A DNA stretch of 64,000 bases from LMUY01 sp965199165 (GTDB taxonomy: Bacteria; Pseudomonadota; Alphaproteobacteria; Acetobacterales; Acetobacteraceae). The stretch lies in assembly GCA_965199165.1 (NCBI GenBank), contig OZ240681.1, positions 4,588,001 to 4,652,000 on the forward strand, read 5' to 3'. Position 1 is the stretch's first letter. Every line of letters starts with the position of its first letter. Shown piece by piece: positions 8,648-17,502 of the stretch. The position numbers and the translations under genes are program-made. The notes under the pieces are model-generated. The model did no database searches and was not told the origin of the DNA. It saw only the letters and a list, made by a program, of their open reading frames with translations.

Positions 8648-9364
8648 TCAGAACAGCGACTCGCCGACGCCGCCCAGGTTGTAGTTCAGCGACTTCTGGA
8701 ACGGCAGCGCCTGGTTGAGGTACTGGTCCACGAACAGGTCGAACTCCGCGATGCTCGCCTTGGGGACGAAGATCACGTCGGCCGGCTGCAATGGCAGGTC
8801 GTCCGCCGGGTTGGCCGAACCGGCGTAGCGTCGCAGGTTCAGCGTGCGCAGCATCGGCGTGCGGTCCGCCCGGCGGCGGATCAGCACCACCTCGTCCGAG
8901 CGTGCCGTCGGCAGGAAGCCGCCGGCCATCAGCACGCCCTGCAGCGCGTCCGTCGGGCCTTGCAGCGGCAACACGCCCGGCGTCTTCACCTCCCCGCCCA
9001 CGAAGATGCGGGACGACGCATAGTCGCGCACGACGACGTCCAGATCCGCCACCCGCAGCTTGGACGCGTAGCCGGTCTCCAACTGCTGGCGGAACTCCGG
9101 CACCGTCAGCCCGGCCGCCGTGACGGCGCCCAGCAGCGGCACGGTGACGCGGCCGTCAGGCCCGATCACCAGCTTGGTGTCATTCAGCTCCGGGTTCAGC
9201 AGGAACCGCAGGTCGAACTGGTCACCCGCTGCCAGGCGGTGCGGCGGCACCTCGTTGGACCAGGGCGCGAAGCCGTCCACGTGCGACGGCACGATCGTGA
9301 TGTGCTGGGTGCACGCGGCGAGCCACGCGACGGAAAGGAAAGCCAGGAGGAGGCGCGGGCGCAC
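8648..9364 (-). CDS. Polysaccharide export lipoprotein, Wza/GumB-like
   Basis: A 238-residue outer-membrane auxiliary protein for capsule/EPS export. The N-terminus RPRLLLAFLSVAWLAACTQH is a type II signal peptide with lipobox LAAC (Cys18 lipidated). Poly_export domain: HRLAAGDQFDLRFLLNPEL and VGPDGRVTVPLLGAV-type sequence, about residues 45-120; then an SLBB-type segment RIFVGGEVKTPGVLPLQGP. It is shorter than E. coli Wza (about 380), like GumB (about 210-230), so the outer-membrane helical barrel region is reduced. Start GTG at 9364 has AAAGG seven bases upstream. It is divergent from the co-polymerase gene across 117 bases and should form the export channel with it. Confidence 0.88.
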   Translation of the reverse strand: MRPRLLLAFLSVAWLAACTQHITIVPSHVDGFAPWSNEVPPHRLAAGDQFDLRFLLNPELNDTKLVIGPDGRVTVPLLGAVTAAGLTVPEFRQQLETGYASKLRVADLDVVVRDYASSRIFVGGEVKTPGVLPLQGPTDALQGVLMAGGFLPTARSDEVVLIRRRADRTPMLRTLNLRRYAGSANPADDLPLQPADVIFVPKASIAEFDLFVDQYLNQALPFQKSLNYNLGGVGESLF

Positions 9365-9481
9365 GAGACAACCTTTCGACGCTACGTGGCGATCCTCCGT
9401 TCGATGGCAGAACAGGCGCCGTTTTGCCAGCGTCCGCGCGGGCGAGTGCACGATTCACCCCTGTTTAAGTCACGCCGTGGT

Positions 9482-11080
9482 ATGACGCACGCAGGCGCAT
9501 CTCCCCTGGAAGGCCAGCGAACCCCCGTGAGCGACACCACAGCAGGCGACGTCCTCGTCGGCGGCCTCCGACACCGGTCCGGCTCCTTCCCGGTGTTCAG
9601 CCTGCGCGACCTGGTCACCGCGCTGTTCTACTACAAGCGCGTGATCCTGCTGGCCTTCGCCGTCCCGTGCATCCTGGGCGTGATCGCCGGCTTCCTGGCG
9701 CACACCAGCTACACCGCACAGGCCCGGCTGCTCGTGCTCTACGGGAGCGACTACGTCTTCCATCCCGGCAACCGCGACACCGGCAGCGACATCACGCTGG
9801 ACCGCAACCAGATCATCCAGGGCGAACTGCAGATCCTGCTGAGCCCGGCGCTCGCCGCCGAGACGTTGCAGGCGGTGGGGCCGGACGTCGTCTATCCCGG
9901 CCTGCCGCATGACGACACGGGCCTGCGCACCGCCACGGCCCGCTTCGCCATCGACTTCAACGCCACCAGCGTGCCGCAATCCAACGTCATCGAAATGAGC
10001 CTGCGCAACGCCAACCGCGCCGTGGCGGTGCAGGTGATGCGCGAGCTGATCTCGCACTACATCAGCTACCGCTCCGGTATCTTCGACAAGCCGCAGGCAG
10101 CGGGGGCGGACCCGCAGCGCGACCAGTTCGCCGAACGGCTGCGCACTGCGGAGGAGGCGCTGTCGCAGTTCGGCATCGAGCACGGCGTCAGCAACCTCGA
10201 CGAGCAGATCAGCCTGCAAATCCACCAGAAGGCCGACAACCTCAACCAGCAGAACCTCACCGCGCAGCAGGTCGACGAGACGGCGGCGCGGGTGGAGACG
10301 CTGCGCGCCCAACTGGCCAAGCTGCCGGCGAACGTGCAGATGTTCGCGGAAAGCGGCCGGTCCCAGCAATCCACCGGGCTGACCGACAGCCTCATCAAGC
10401 TGCAGATCCAACGGCGCGCCCTGGTCGCCCGATACCAGGACGACTTCCCGCTGGTGCGCGACGTGGACCGGCAGATCGCCGGCGTGCAGGCGCAGATGGG
10501 CACCGGCGCGGCCCGGGAGAGCGACACCACGCGGATGGGCCGCAACACCGTCTACGACGACCTGCGCAAGGAGGAGATCACCCTGGCCGCGCAGCTGCAG
10601 GGCTTCCAGGCCAAGCAGGCGCAGCTGGTGGCCGAGGCAAGCCGGATCCAGGCCCGATCCGACGAGCTGACCGGCCTGGCCCGGCATTACCGCGACCTGC
10701 AGCGCACGCGCGACGTGTTGGACCAGAGCTACCGCTCCATCGCCCGCAGCAGCGAGGAAACCCAGCTGTCGGCGGCGCTGGAGCGCGCGGGCGCGGCCAA
10801 CGTGCGCGTGGTGCAGCCGCCGGACGCGCCTTTGGCCGGGCGTAACCAGGGGCCGCTGCTGATGGTCGGCGGCGTGGTGCTAGGGGTGCTGTCCGCCATC
10901 GCGGTGTTCGCCCTGCTGAACGCCACCCGGCAGGTGTTCATCACCGTACACGACGTCGAACGCCAGCTCGACCTTCCCGTGCTGCTGGCCGTGCCGCTCG
11001 CCGCCGCGCCCCGCCGCACGCGGCCAGTCACCGCCCGGCCCAAGGGACGGACCGTCGAGCGCCCGAGCTTCGGCGTATGA
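9482..11080 (+). CDS. Polysaccharide co-polymerase, GumC/Wzc N-terminal (Wzz) type
   Basis: A 532-residue inner-membrane protein controlling chain length and export. A first membrane segment lies near residues 57-78 (VILLAFAVPCILGVIAGFLA), followed by a large periplasmic region with coiled-coil stretches rich in Q, E, L and A (about 210-440). A second membrane segment is LLMVGGVVLGVLSAIAVFALL. The cytoplasmic tail is only about 55 residues and has no kinase domain, as in PCP-2b proteins paired with a separate BY-kinase. That partner follows immediately with an ATGA overlap. Start is taken at ATG 9482; GTG at 9527 (MSDTTAGD) with GGAAGG upstream is equally plausible. The frame extends further upstream only because it crosses the opposite-strand wza gene. 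Confidence 0.85.
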   Translation: MTHAGASPLEGQRTPVSDTTAGDVLVGGLRHRSGSFPVFSLRDLVTALFYYKRVILLAFAVPCILGVIAGFLAHTSYTAQARLLVLYGSDYVFHPGNRDTGSDITLDRNQIIQGELQILLSPALAAETLQAVGPDVVYPGLPHDDTGLRTATARFAIDFNATSVPQSNVIEMSLRNANRAVAVQVMRELISHYISYRSGIFDKPQAAGADPQRDQFAERLRTAEEALSQFGIEHGVSNLDEQISLQIHQKADNLNQQNLTAQQVDETAARVETLRAQLAKLPANVQMFAESGRSQQSTGLTDSLIKLQIQRRALVARYQDDFPLVRDVDRQIAGVQAQMGTGAARESDTTRMGRNTVYDDLRKEEITLAAQLQGFQAKQAQLVAEASRIQARSDELTGLARHYRDLQRTRDVLDQSYRSIARSSEETQLSAALERAGAANVRVVQPPDAPLAGRNQGPLLMVGGVVLGVLSAIAVFALLNATRQVFITVHDVERQLDLPVLLAVPLAAAPRRTRPVTARPKGRTVERPSFGV

Positions 11081-11736
11081 GCGGGTTCATCGAGGCCGAC
11101 CCGGCGCTGGCCGGCTTGCCGCCGCCGCTGCTGCTGAGCGTCTCCCATGCGAGCCAGCTGCTCCACACCCTCCGGCGGGACCATACGGCCGGCGTGGCGG
11201 TGCAGCTGATCGCGACCCGGAACGGCGAAGGCGTGTCGACGCTGGTGCGGGATCTGTGCCTGGTCGCCGCAGGGCATGGCGGAATGCGCACGCTGCTGCT
11301 GGCCGCCGAGGCGCCGGGTCGCCGGGCCGCAGACTGGGCCCGCAGCATCTACGGCATGCCGGCCGACCTGCGCCCGATCGGCGACGGGCCGGCGGAGTTG
11401 GACATGCTGCGCGTGGGCACCAGCCCGCTCGTGCTCGCCGCACCGGTGCCGGGGGCAACGCTGCAGCCACCTGCCTGGGCTGGCTTGGTGCGGGGGCTGC
11501 GAGCGCGGTTCGACCTCGTCATGGCCGACTCGCCCGCTTTGCAACGCGCCTTCACCGGCATCGTGCTGGCGCCGCATCTGGATACGACCGTGCTCGTCGT
11601 CTCCGCCGAGAGCACCCGCGCGAGCGCCGTGCGCACCCTGCGCGACCGCCTGGCGGAAAGCGGCGGCACCACCGCCGGGGTCATCCTGAACAAACGCCGC
11701 TTCCACGTCCCACAGGCCGCCTACGAGCGGCTTTAG
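11077..11736 (+). CDS. CpsD/BY-kinase-like P-loop protein with degenerate Walker A
   Basis: A 219-residue cytoplasmic protein in the position of a bacterial tyrosine autokinase (CpsD/EpsB/Wzc C-terminal domain). Fold cues: VAVQLIATRNGEGVSTLVRD at residues 40-59 sits where Walker A belongs, RTLLLAAEAPG follows, and RFDLVMADSPAL (about 145-155) is the Walker A' aspartate motif. The P-loop lysine is missing: the family PGEGKST is NGEGVST here, with Val53 in place of Lys. The C-terminus has a single tyrosine instead of a Tyr cluster. It is coupled to the co-polymerase by ATGA. Likely a pseudokinase or regulatory adaptor for EPS assembly; an ATPase of altered mechanism is possible. Confidence 0.7.
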   Translation: MSGFIEADPALAGLPPPLLLSVSHASQLLHTLRRDHTAGVAVQLIATRNGEGVSTLVRDLCLVAAGHGGMRTLLLAAEAPGRRAADWARSIYGMPADLRPIGDGPAELDMLRVGTSPLVLAAPVPGATLQPPAWAGLVRGLRARFDLVMADSPALQRAFTGIVLAPHLDTTVLVVSAESTRASAVRTLRDRLAESGGTTAGVILNKRRFHVPQAAYERL

Positions 11737-11754
11737 CGAGCTGTTGAGAGGCGC

Positions 11755-11822
11755 GGTGGGCTGAAGCCCACCCTACCCGCAGCCGCACCGTTGTTGTTGT
11801 GTCGGGTGAGCTTCAGCCCACC
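11755..11822. repeat. Palindromic repeat doublet (GGTGGGCTGAAGCCCACC family)
   Basis: GGTGGGCT-GA-AGCCCACC (11755-11772) is an 8-base-arm palindrome. An inverted, slightly diverged copy GGTGAGCTTCAGCCCACC lies at 11805-11822, after a GTTGTTGTTGT stretch. The doublet fills the gap between two convergent genes and can fold as one long hairpin, as REPIN elements do. It may terminate transcription from both sides. Confidence 0.65.
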
Positions 11823-11846
11823 ACCAAAGCCGCTGCAAGGCCTTCC

Positions 11847-12837
<991 letters not shown>

Positions 12838-12845
<8 letters not shown>

Positions 12846-13656
12846 CCGTCAGCCGCTCCACCGCGAAGCCCTCGCCCGGTTCACGCTCACCAAGGTGGGC
12901 CAGCAAGGCAGCCAGCAAAGGCGGCCACTCCACGTCCCACCGGAAGGGCGGATGCCGGACCAGGAGGCCGTTGCCGTTCAGGCGTGCCGGGTCCGTCGGG
13001 TCGCGCAACCAGAGCTCCGCGGCCACCACGTCGCGCACGCCTGCCAGCTGCACGGCCTCGTGCAGGGTGCGCACCGGCGCCCGGTGCTTGATCGGGTACC
13101 AGGCGGCGGCGATCCCGGTGGGGAAGCGGTTGGCCACGACCGACAGCGCCTCGGCGACGCGCGCGTGCTCGCCGGGCGCCTCGTAGGGCGGATCGATCAG
13201 CACGAGGCCGCGCCGGATCGTGCCAGGCGGCAACAGCGCCCGCAGCGCCGCCCAGCCATCCCGTGCGTGCACCGCCACCTGCGCGTCGCCCGCGAAGCAC
13301 CGGCGCAGCGCCCCAGCCTCCTCGGGGTGGTGCTCGCAGCACACCAGGCGGTCATCCGGCCGCAACAGCGCGCGGGCGATCACCGGCGAGCCCGGGTAGA
13401 GTCCCGCCGCCTCCACCACGCCGACGTAGTCCGCCAGCGCCGCGGCCGGCGCGTGCAGCAGGCGGGCGATGCCGGCGCGCCACTCGCCCGTGCGCTCCGC
13501 CAGCTGGCCCAGGTCGTACCGGCCGGCGCCGGCATGCGTGTCCAGCACCGCGAAGGGCGCCGGCTTGCGGGCCAACGCGCGCAGCAGCCAGACCAGCAGG
13601 GCGTGCTTCGTGCAGTCGGCGAAGTTGCCGGCGTGATAGGCGTGACGGTAGTTCAA
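12838..13656 (-). CDS. rlmJ: 23S rRNA (adenine(2030)-N(6))-methyltransferase
   Basis: A 272-residue SAM-dependent enzyme (E. coli RlmJ is 280) that methylates A2030 of 23S rRNA. The N-terminus NYRHAYHAGNFADCTKH is diagnostic, followed by motif I VLDTHAGAGRYDL and the catalytic DPPY motif in GLVLIDPPYEAPGEH. AAWYPIKHRAPVRTLH and ELWLRDPTDPARLNGNGLLV are also family blocks. The start is a TTG (13656-13654) that overlaps the tsaD stop as TTGA, placing NYRHAYHAGNF directly at the N-terminus as in homologues. Translation should depend on termination of tsaD. Confidence 0.93.
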
Positions 13657-14675
13657 GCGCCGCCCATCTGGTCCAGCGGCCAGCGCGGCCGCGGCGGCGC
13701 GTCGAGCCCGTCGACGAGGCCGAGCCGCAGCCGCTCGACCCCGACCCAGGCCACCATGACGGCGTTGTCCCCGCACAGCCGCAGCGGCGGGGCGACCATG
13801 GGCAGGCCCGCCTCCGCCGCGACCGTCGCCAAGGCCCGGCGCACCGCACCGTTGGCCGCCACTCCGCCTGCCACCACGAGCGCCACCGCCCCCGGCATCG
13901 CCGCCACCGCGTGACGCGCCCGGTCGGCCATGATGTCCGCCACCGCAGCCTGGAACCCGGCGGCGACATCGGCCGCATCCTGCCGCCGCAGCGGCCCAGC
14001 CGGGAACTTCGCCACCGTCTGCGCCACCGCCGTCTTCAGCCCGGAGAACGAGAAGTCGCAGCCGGGCCGGCCCCGTAGCGGCCGCGGGAAGGACCAACGC
14101 GCCGGGTCGCCAGCCTCGGCCAGCCGCTCCACGTGCGGGCCGCCGGGCCAGGGCAGGCCGAGCAGCTTGCCGACCTTGTCGAACGCCTCGCCCACCGCGT
14201 CATCGACGGTGCCGCCCAGCCGGCGGTACCGCCCGACCGCCTCCACCGCGACGCATTGGCAATGCCCGCCGCTCACCAGCAGCAGCAGGTAGGGGAACGC
14301 CACGCCGTCCGTCAGCCGCGCCGTCAGCGCATGCGCCTCCAGGTGGTTCGCCGCCACGAACGGCAGCCCGGCGGCCAGCGCGATCCCCTTCCCCAGGCCG
14401 CTGCCCACGATCAGCCCGCCGATCAGCCCCGGCCCGGCCGTCGCCGCCACGCCCCCGAGGCCGCCCACGGCCAGGCCGGCGCGCGCCAGCACCTCCGTCA
14501 CCAGGCCGGGTAGATGCCGCAGATGCGCCCGCGCCGCGATCTCCGGCACGACCCCGCCGAACCGGGCGTGGTCCCGCTGGCTCAGCACCGCCTCCGCCAG
14601 CACGGCGCCGGCGTCGTCCAGCACGGCCACCGCCGACTCGTCGCACGAACTCTCGATCCCCAGCACGGGACGCAT
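13653..14675 (-). CDS. tsaD: tRNA N6-adenosine threonylcarbamoyltransferase
   Basis: A 340-residue ASKHA-fold protein that transfers threonylcarbamoyl to A37 of ANN-decoding tRNAs (t6A), acting with TsaB, TsaE and TsaC. The N-terminus MRPVLGIESSCDESAVAVLD is canonical. Metal-binding His111 and His115 sit in NHLEAH, and LLLLVSGGHCQ, DDAVGEAFDKVGKLLGL, FSFSGLKTAV and VAGGVAANGAVRR follow in order. The C-terminal PPLRLCGDNAVMVAW completes the family. The gene is divergent from hemC across 43 bases, a common alphaproteobacterial arrangement. Its stop overlaps the TTG start of rlmJ. Confidence 0.97.
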   Translation of the reverse strand: MRPVLGIESSCDESAVAVLDDAGAVLAEAVLSQRDHARFGGVVPEIAARAHLRHLPGLVTEVLARAGLAVGGLGGVAATAGPGLIGGLIVGSGLGKGIALAAGLPFVAANHLEAHALTARLTDGVAFPYLLLLVSGGHCQCVAVEAVGRYRRLGGTVDDAVGEAFDKVGKLLGLPWPGGPHVERLAEAGDPARWSFPRPLRGRPGCDFSFSGLKTAVAQTVAKFPAGPLRRQDAADVAAGFQAAVADIMADRARHAVAAMPGAVALVVAGGVAANGAVRRALATVAAEAGLPMVAPPLRLCGDNAVMVAWVGVERLRLGLVDGLDAPPRPRWPLDQMGGA

Positions 14676-14718
14676 GGGTGGGCTTTCCAACTGTTGCCAG
14701 CGGTAATAGGACACGCCC

Positions 14719-15738
14719 ATGCCAGACGCGAACCCTCCCGCCGGGATCCTTGCCCCGCGGGTCCGACCGCACGAGCGGACGTTGCCGCTGCGGGTGGGGA
14801 CCCGCGGCTCCCCGCTCGCGCTGATCCAGACCCGGTCGTTCCTCAGCCGCCTGCAAGGTTTCTGCCCGGTGCTGCGCGGCCTCGACGTGTTCCAGGAGCA
14901 CGTCATCCGCACCACGGGCGACCAGGTGCAAGACCGTTCGCTGGCGGAGATCGGCGGCAAGGGACTGTTCGCAAAGGAGATCCACGAGGCTCTGGCCGAC
15001 CGGCGGGTCGACTTCGCGGTGCACAGCCTGAAGGACCTGGAAACCGCGATGCCGCCCGGCATCGTGCTCGCCTGCACCCTGCGGCGGGAGGACGCGCGCG
15101 ACGCGCTCATCCTGGGACCGACCTGCGACGTGGCCGACCCGGCGGACCCGTTCGCGGCCCTGCCGGCAGGCGTGGTGATCGGCACCAACTCGGTGCGGCG
15201 CCAGGCGCAGCTGCTGCATGCCAGGCCCGACCTGCGCACCACCCTGCTGCGCGGCAACGTGCAGAGCCGCATCGACAAGATCATGCGGGGCAGCGCCACC
15301 GCGTCCTTCCTGGCGTTGGCCGGGCTGCGACGGCTCGGCATCATGGACGCCATACCCGTCGGCCTGGGCATCCTCGCGCTCGACCCGGACGCGATGGTGC
15401 CGTCCGCCGGGCAGGGCATCGTCGGCGTGACGGTGCGTGAGGACGACACGGACCTGCGCGAGCTGTTGTCCGGCATCGAGGACCCGCAGGCGCGCGCCGT
15501 CTCCACCGCGGAACGCTCGCTGCTGGCGCTGCTCGACGGCTCCTGCCGCACCCCGATCGGTGGCTATGCCCGCTTCCTGCCGGACCACCAACTGCATCTG
15601 GTCGGGCTGGTGGCGCGGGCCGACGGCTCCTTCCTGCTGAAGCGCAGCATCCACGGCGCCCCTGCCGAGGCCGAGCGGATGGGCGCCGAGCTTGGCCGCA
15701 GCCTGCGCGTCGACTCCCCCCGCGACCTCTTTGACTAG
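14719..15738 (+). CDS. hemC: Porphobilinogen deaminase (hydroxymethylbilane synthase)
   Basis: A 339-residue cytoplasmic enzyme polymerising four porphobilinogens into hydroxymethylbilane. LRVGTRGSPLALIQ, IGGKGLFAKEI, VHSLKDLETAMP, IGTNSVRRQAQLL, LRGNVQSRIDKI and PSAGQGIVGV are all present. The dipyrromethane cofactor attaches to Cys276 in LLDGSCRTPIGG. The protein has an N-terminal extension of about 20 residues before the conserved core (MPDANPPAGILAPRVRPHER), so a later start cannot be excluded. hemD follows with its start codon overlapping the hemC end. Confidence 0.96.
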   Translation: MPDANPPAGILAPRVRPHERTLPLRVGTRGSPLALIQTRSFLSRLQGFCPVLRGLDVFQEHVIRTTGDQVQDRSLAEIGGKGLFAKEIHEALADRRVDFAVHSLKDLETAMPPGIVLACTLRREDARDALILGPTCDVADPADPFAALPAGVVIGTNSVRRQAQLLHARPDLRTTLLRGNVQSRIDKIMRGSATASFLALAGLRRLGIMDAIPVGLGILALDPDAMVPSAGQGIVGVTVREDDTDLRELLSGIEDPQARAVSTAERSLLALLDGSCRTPIGGYARFLPDHQLHLVGLVARADGSFLLKRSIHGAPAEAERMGAELGRSLRVDSPRDLFD

Positions 15739-16423
15739 CCAGACCGTCCTGGTGACCCGTCCGGAACCGGGATGCGGCGCCACCGCCGCCCAGCTGGCGG
15801 CGTGCGGCCACACCGCCATCCTGGCGCCGTTCCTCACGGTCCGGCCGTGCCCCGTGAGCCTTCCGCCCGCCGCGACCTTGCAGGCCGTGGTCGCAGCCAG
15901 CGGCAATGCGACCGCCCTGCCGCTGTGTCATCGCGACCTGCCGCTGCTGGCCGTCGGCGACGCCACCGCGCAACGCGGGCGGACCGCCGGGTTCAAGACG
16001 GTCTACAGCGCAGGGGGCGACGGAGCGGCATTGGCGGCGCTCGCGATCCAGTTGCTGGCGCCGGCGGACGGCCCCATCCTGCTCGCCACCGGCCGCGGCC
16101 AAGGTGCGGACCTGGCCGCCAGCCTACGCCAGGCCGGGTTCACCGTGCACCGGCGGGCAGTCTACGCCGCGGCCGCCATCGGGCGCTTCCCCCCCGCCGC
16201 GGATGAGGCGATCCGCCTCCGGCTCGACGCCGCCCTGTTCTTCTCCGCCGAGACGGCGCGTGCCTTCGCACGGCTGATCCCGGAGGAGCTCTCCGCCCAG
16301 CTATGCCGCACCCGCGCGGTGGCGATCGGCGCGCGCGCGGCGGCCGAACTGCGGCACTTGCCGTGGCGCGCTCTCCATGTCGCACTGCACCCAACTCAGG
16401 ACGAGGTTTTGGCCCTCCTATGA
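15731..16423 (+). CDS. hemD: Uroporphyrinogen-III synthase
   Basis: A 230-residue enzyme cyclising hydroxymethylbilane to uroporphyrinogen III. The family is poorly conserved; support comes from TVLVTRPEPGCGATAAQLAA at the N-terminus, LPLLAVGDATAQRGRTAGF, LLATGRGQGADLAASLRQAG and LDAALFFSAETARAFARL, and from its position right after hemC. The likely start is a TTG at 15731 overlapping the last codons of hemC (TTTGACTAG), which puts the conserved VLVTRP at residue 6. An ATG 39 bases upstream would add residues encoded inside hemC. It overlaps the following gene by ATGA. Confidence 0.85.
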   Translation: MTSQTVLVTRPEPGCGATAAQLAACGHTAILAPFLTVRPCPVSLPPAATLQAVVAASGNATALPLCHRDLPLLAVGDATAQRGRTAGFKTVYSAGGDGAALAALAIQLLAPADGPILLATGRGQGADLAASLRQAGFTVHRRAVYAAAAIGRFPPAADEAIRLRLDAALFFSAETARAFARLIPEELSAQLCRTRAVAIGARAAAELRHLPWRALHVALHPTQDEVLALL

Positions 16424-17502
16424 CCGACGAGACACCCGACGCCGCAGCGGACCGGCCAGCGGCGGCCACGCGCGACCCCGTGGTCGAGCCTGCCGCCTCG
16501 CCCGCCGGCCAGCTCGCGCATGATCGCAGCGGGCCGCTGCTGGCTGCGGTCGGAGTTCTGGCGCTGATCGTGCTCGTCGGCGGCTATCTCCTCTGGCGCA
16601 ACGGGTCCGGCTCCGCCGACCAGGTGGCGCAGTTGCAGAACCAGCTGGGAGCGACGCAGGCCCAACTGGCGACGGCGCAGGGCCAGCTGGGTGCGCTGCA
16701 AGGCCGCCTGGAGAAGGTCGAGGCACGGCCGCTGCCAGCACCGCCACCGCCGCCAACCGACTTGCGCCCGCTGGAGCAGCGGCTGACGGCGCTGGAGCAG
16801 AAGCCGGCGCCGGTCGCCCAGTTGGACAATGCGGGTCAGGAGCAGATCGCCGCCGTGTCGAGCCGGATCGACGGCGTGGCGGCGCGGCAGAACCAGCTCG
16901 GCACGACCGAGCAGGCCGATACCGGCAAGCTGGCCGCTGCCGAACAGGCCGATGTCGCGAAGCTGACCGAGCAGATCGGCGGGCTGGCTGGGCAGATGGC
17001 GGCGGTGACCAAGGCCGGCAGCGCGATCGCCACGCTGGCGGATCGCCAGGCCCGCACCGCCCGGCTGCAGATGGCCAGCGTGGCGCTGCAATCCGGCAAG
17101 CCGCTGGGCGACATCCCCGGCGCCCCGCCCGCGCTGGCGCAGTTCGCCACCAAGCCGCCACCGACCGAGGCCTCGCTGCGGCTTTCCTTCGATGCGGCGG
17201 CGGACGCGGCGCATGAGGCCGGGCAGCCAGCCAAGCAGGACACGCCGTTCTTCACCCGCATGTGGGACCGCGCGCAGGGCGGGATCACGGTCCGCCAGGG
17301 CGACCACATCGTGGTCGGCGATGCCGTCGCGGGGGTGCTGGCACAGGCTCGGCACCTGCTGGAGGCCGGCGACCTGCCCGGCGCCGTCACCGCGCTCGAC
17401 GGGCTGGCCGGGCCGGCGGCCGCAGCGATGGCACCCTGGCGGGCCCAGGCGCAGTCGCTGCTGGACGCGCGCAGCGCGCTGATCACCGCGGCGAACAGCT
17501 GA
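16420..17502 (+). CDS. Mitofilin-like inner-membrane protein
   Basis: A 360-residue protein with a short cytoplasmic Pro/Ala-rich N-terminus, one membrane helix (PLLAAVGVLALIVLVGGYLL, about residues 40-58), then a long coiled coil built from Q-L-Q/A-x repeats (about 65-190). A globular C-terminal segment includes FFTRMWDRAQGGITVRQGD and VAGVLAQARHLLEAGDLPGA. This layout, between hemD and a HemY-like gene, matches the alphaproteobacterial COG4223 mitofilin-related family implicated in membrane organisation. It starts at an ATGA overlap with hemD and ends in a TGATG overlap with the next gene, so the four genes form one transcription unit. Confidence 0.72.
   Translation: MTDETPDAAADRPAAATRDPVVEPAASPAGQLAHDRSGPLLAAVGVLALIVLVGGYLLWRNGSGSADQVAQLQNQLGATQAQLATAQGQLGALQGRLEKVEARPLPAPPPPPTDLRPLEQRLTALEQKPAPVAQLDNAGQEQIAAVSSRIDGVAARQNQLGTTEQADTGKLAAAEQADVAKLTEQIGGLAGQMAAVTKAGSAIATLADRQARTARLQMASVALQSGKPLGDIPGAPPALAQFATKPPPTEASLRLSFDAAADAAHEAGQPAKQDTPFFTRMWDRAQGGITVRQGDHIVVGDAVAGVLAQARHLLEAGDLPGAVTALDGLAGPAAAAMAPWRAQAQSLLDARSALITAANS

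Noticed and set aside
8558..9481. N-terminal extension of the GumC-like protein by about 300 residues
   Set aside because: This part of the frame is antisense to the Wza-like lipoprotein gene and contains no domain; the first membrane segment is near residue 57 from the chosen start.
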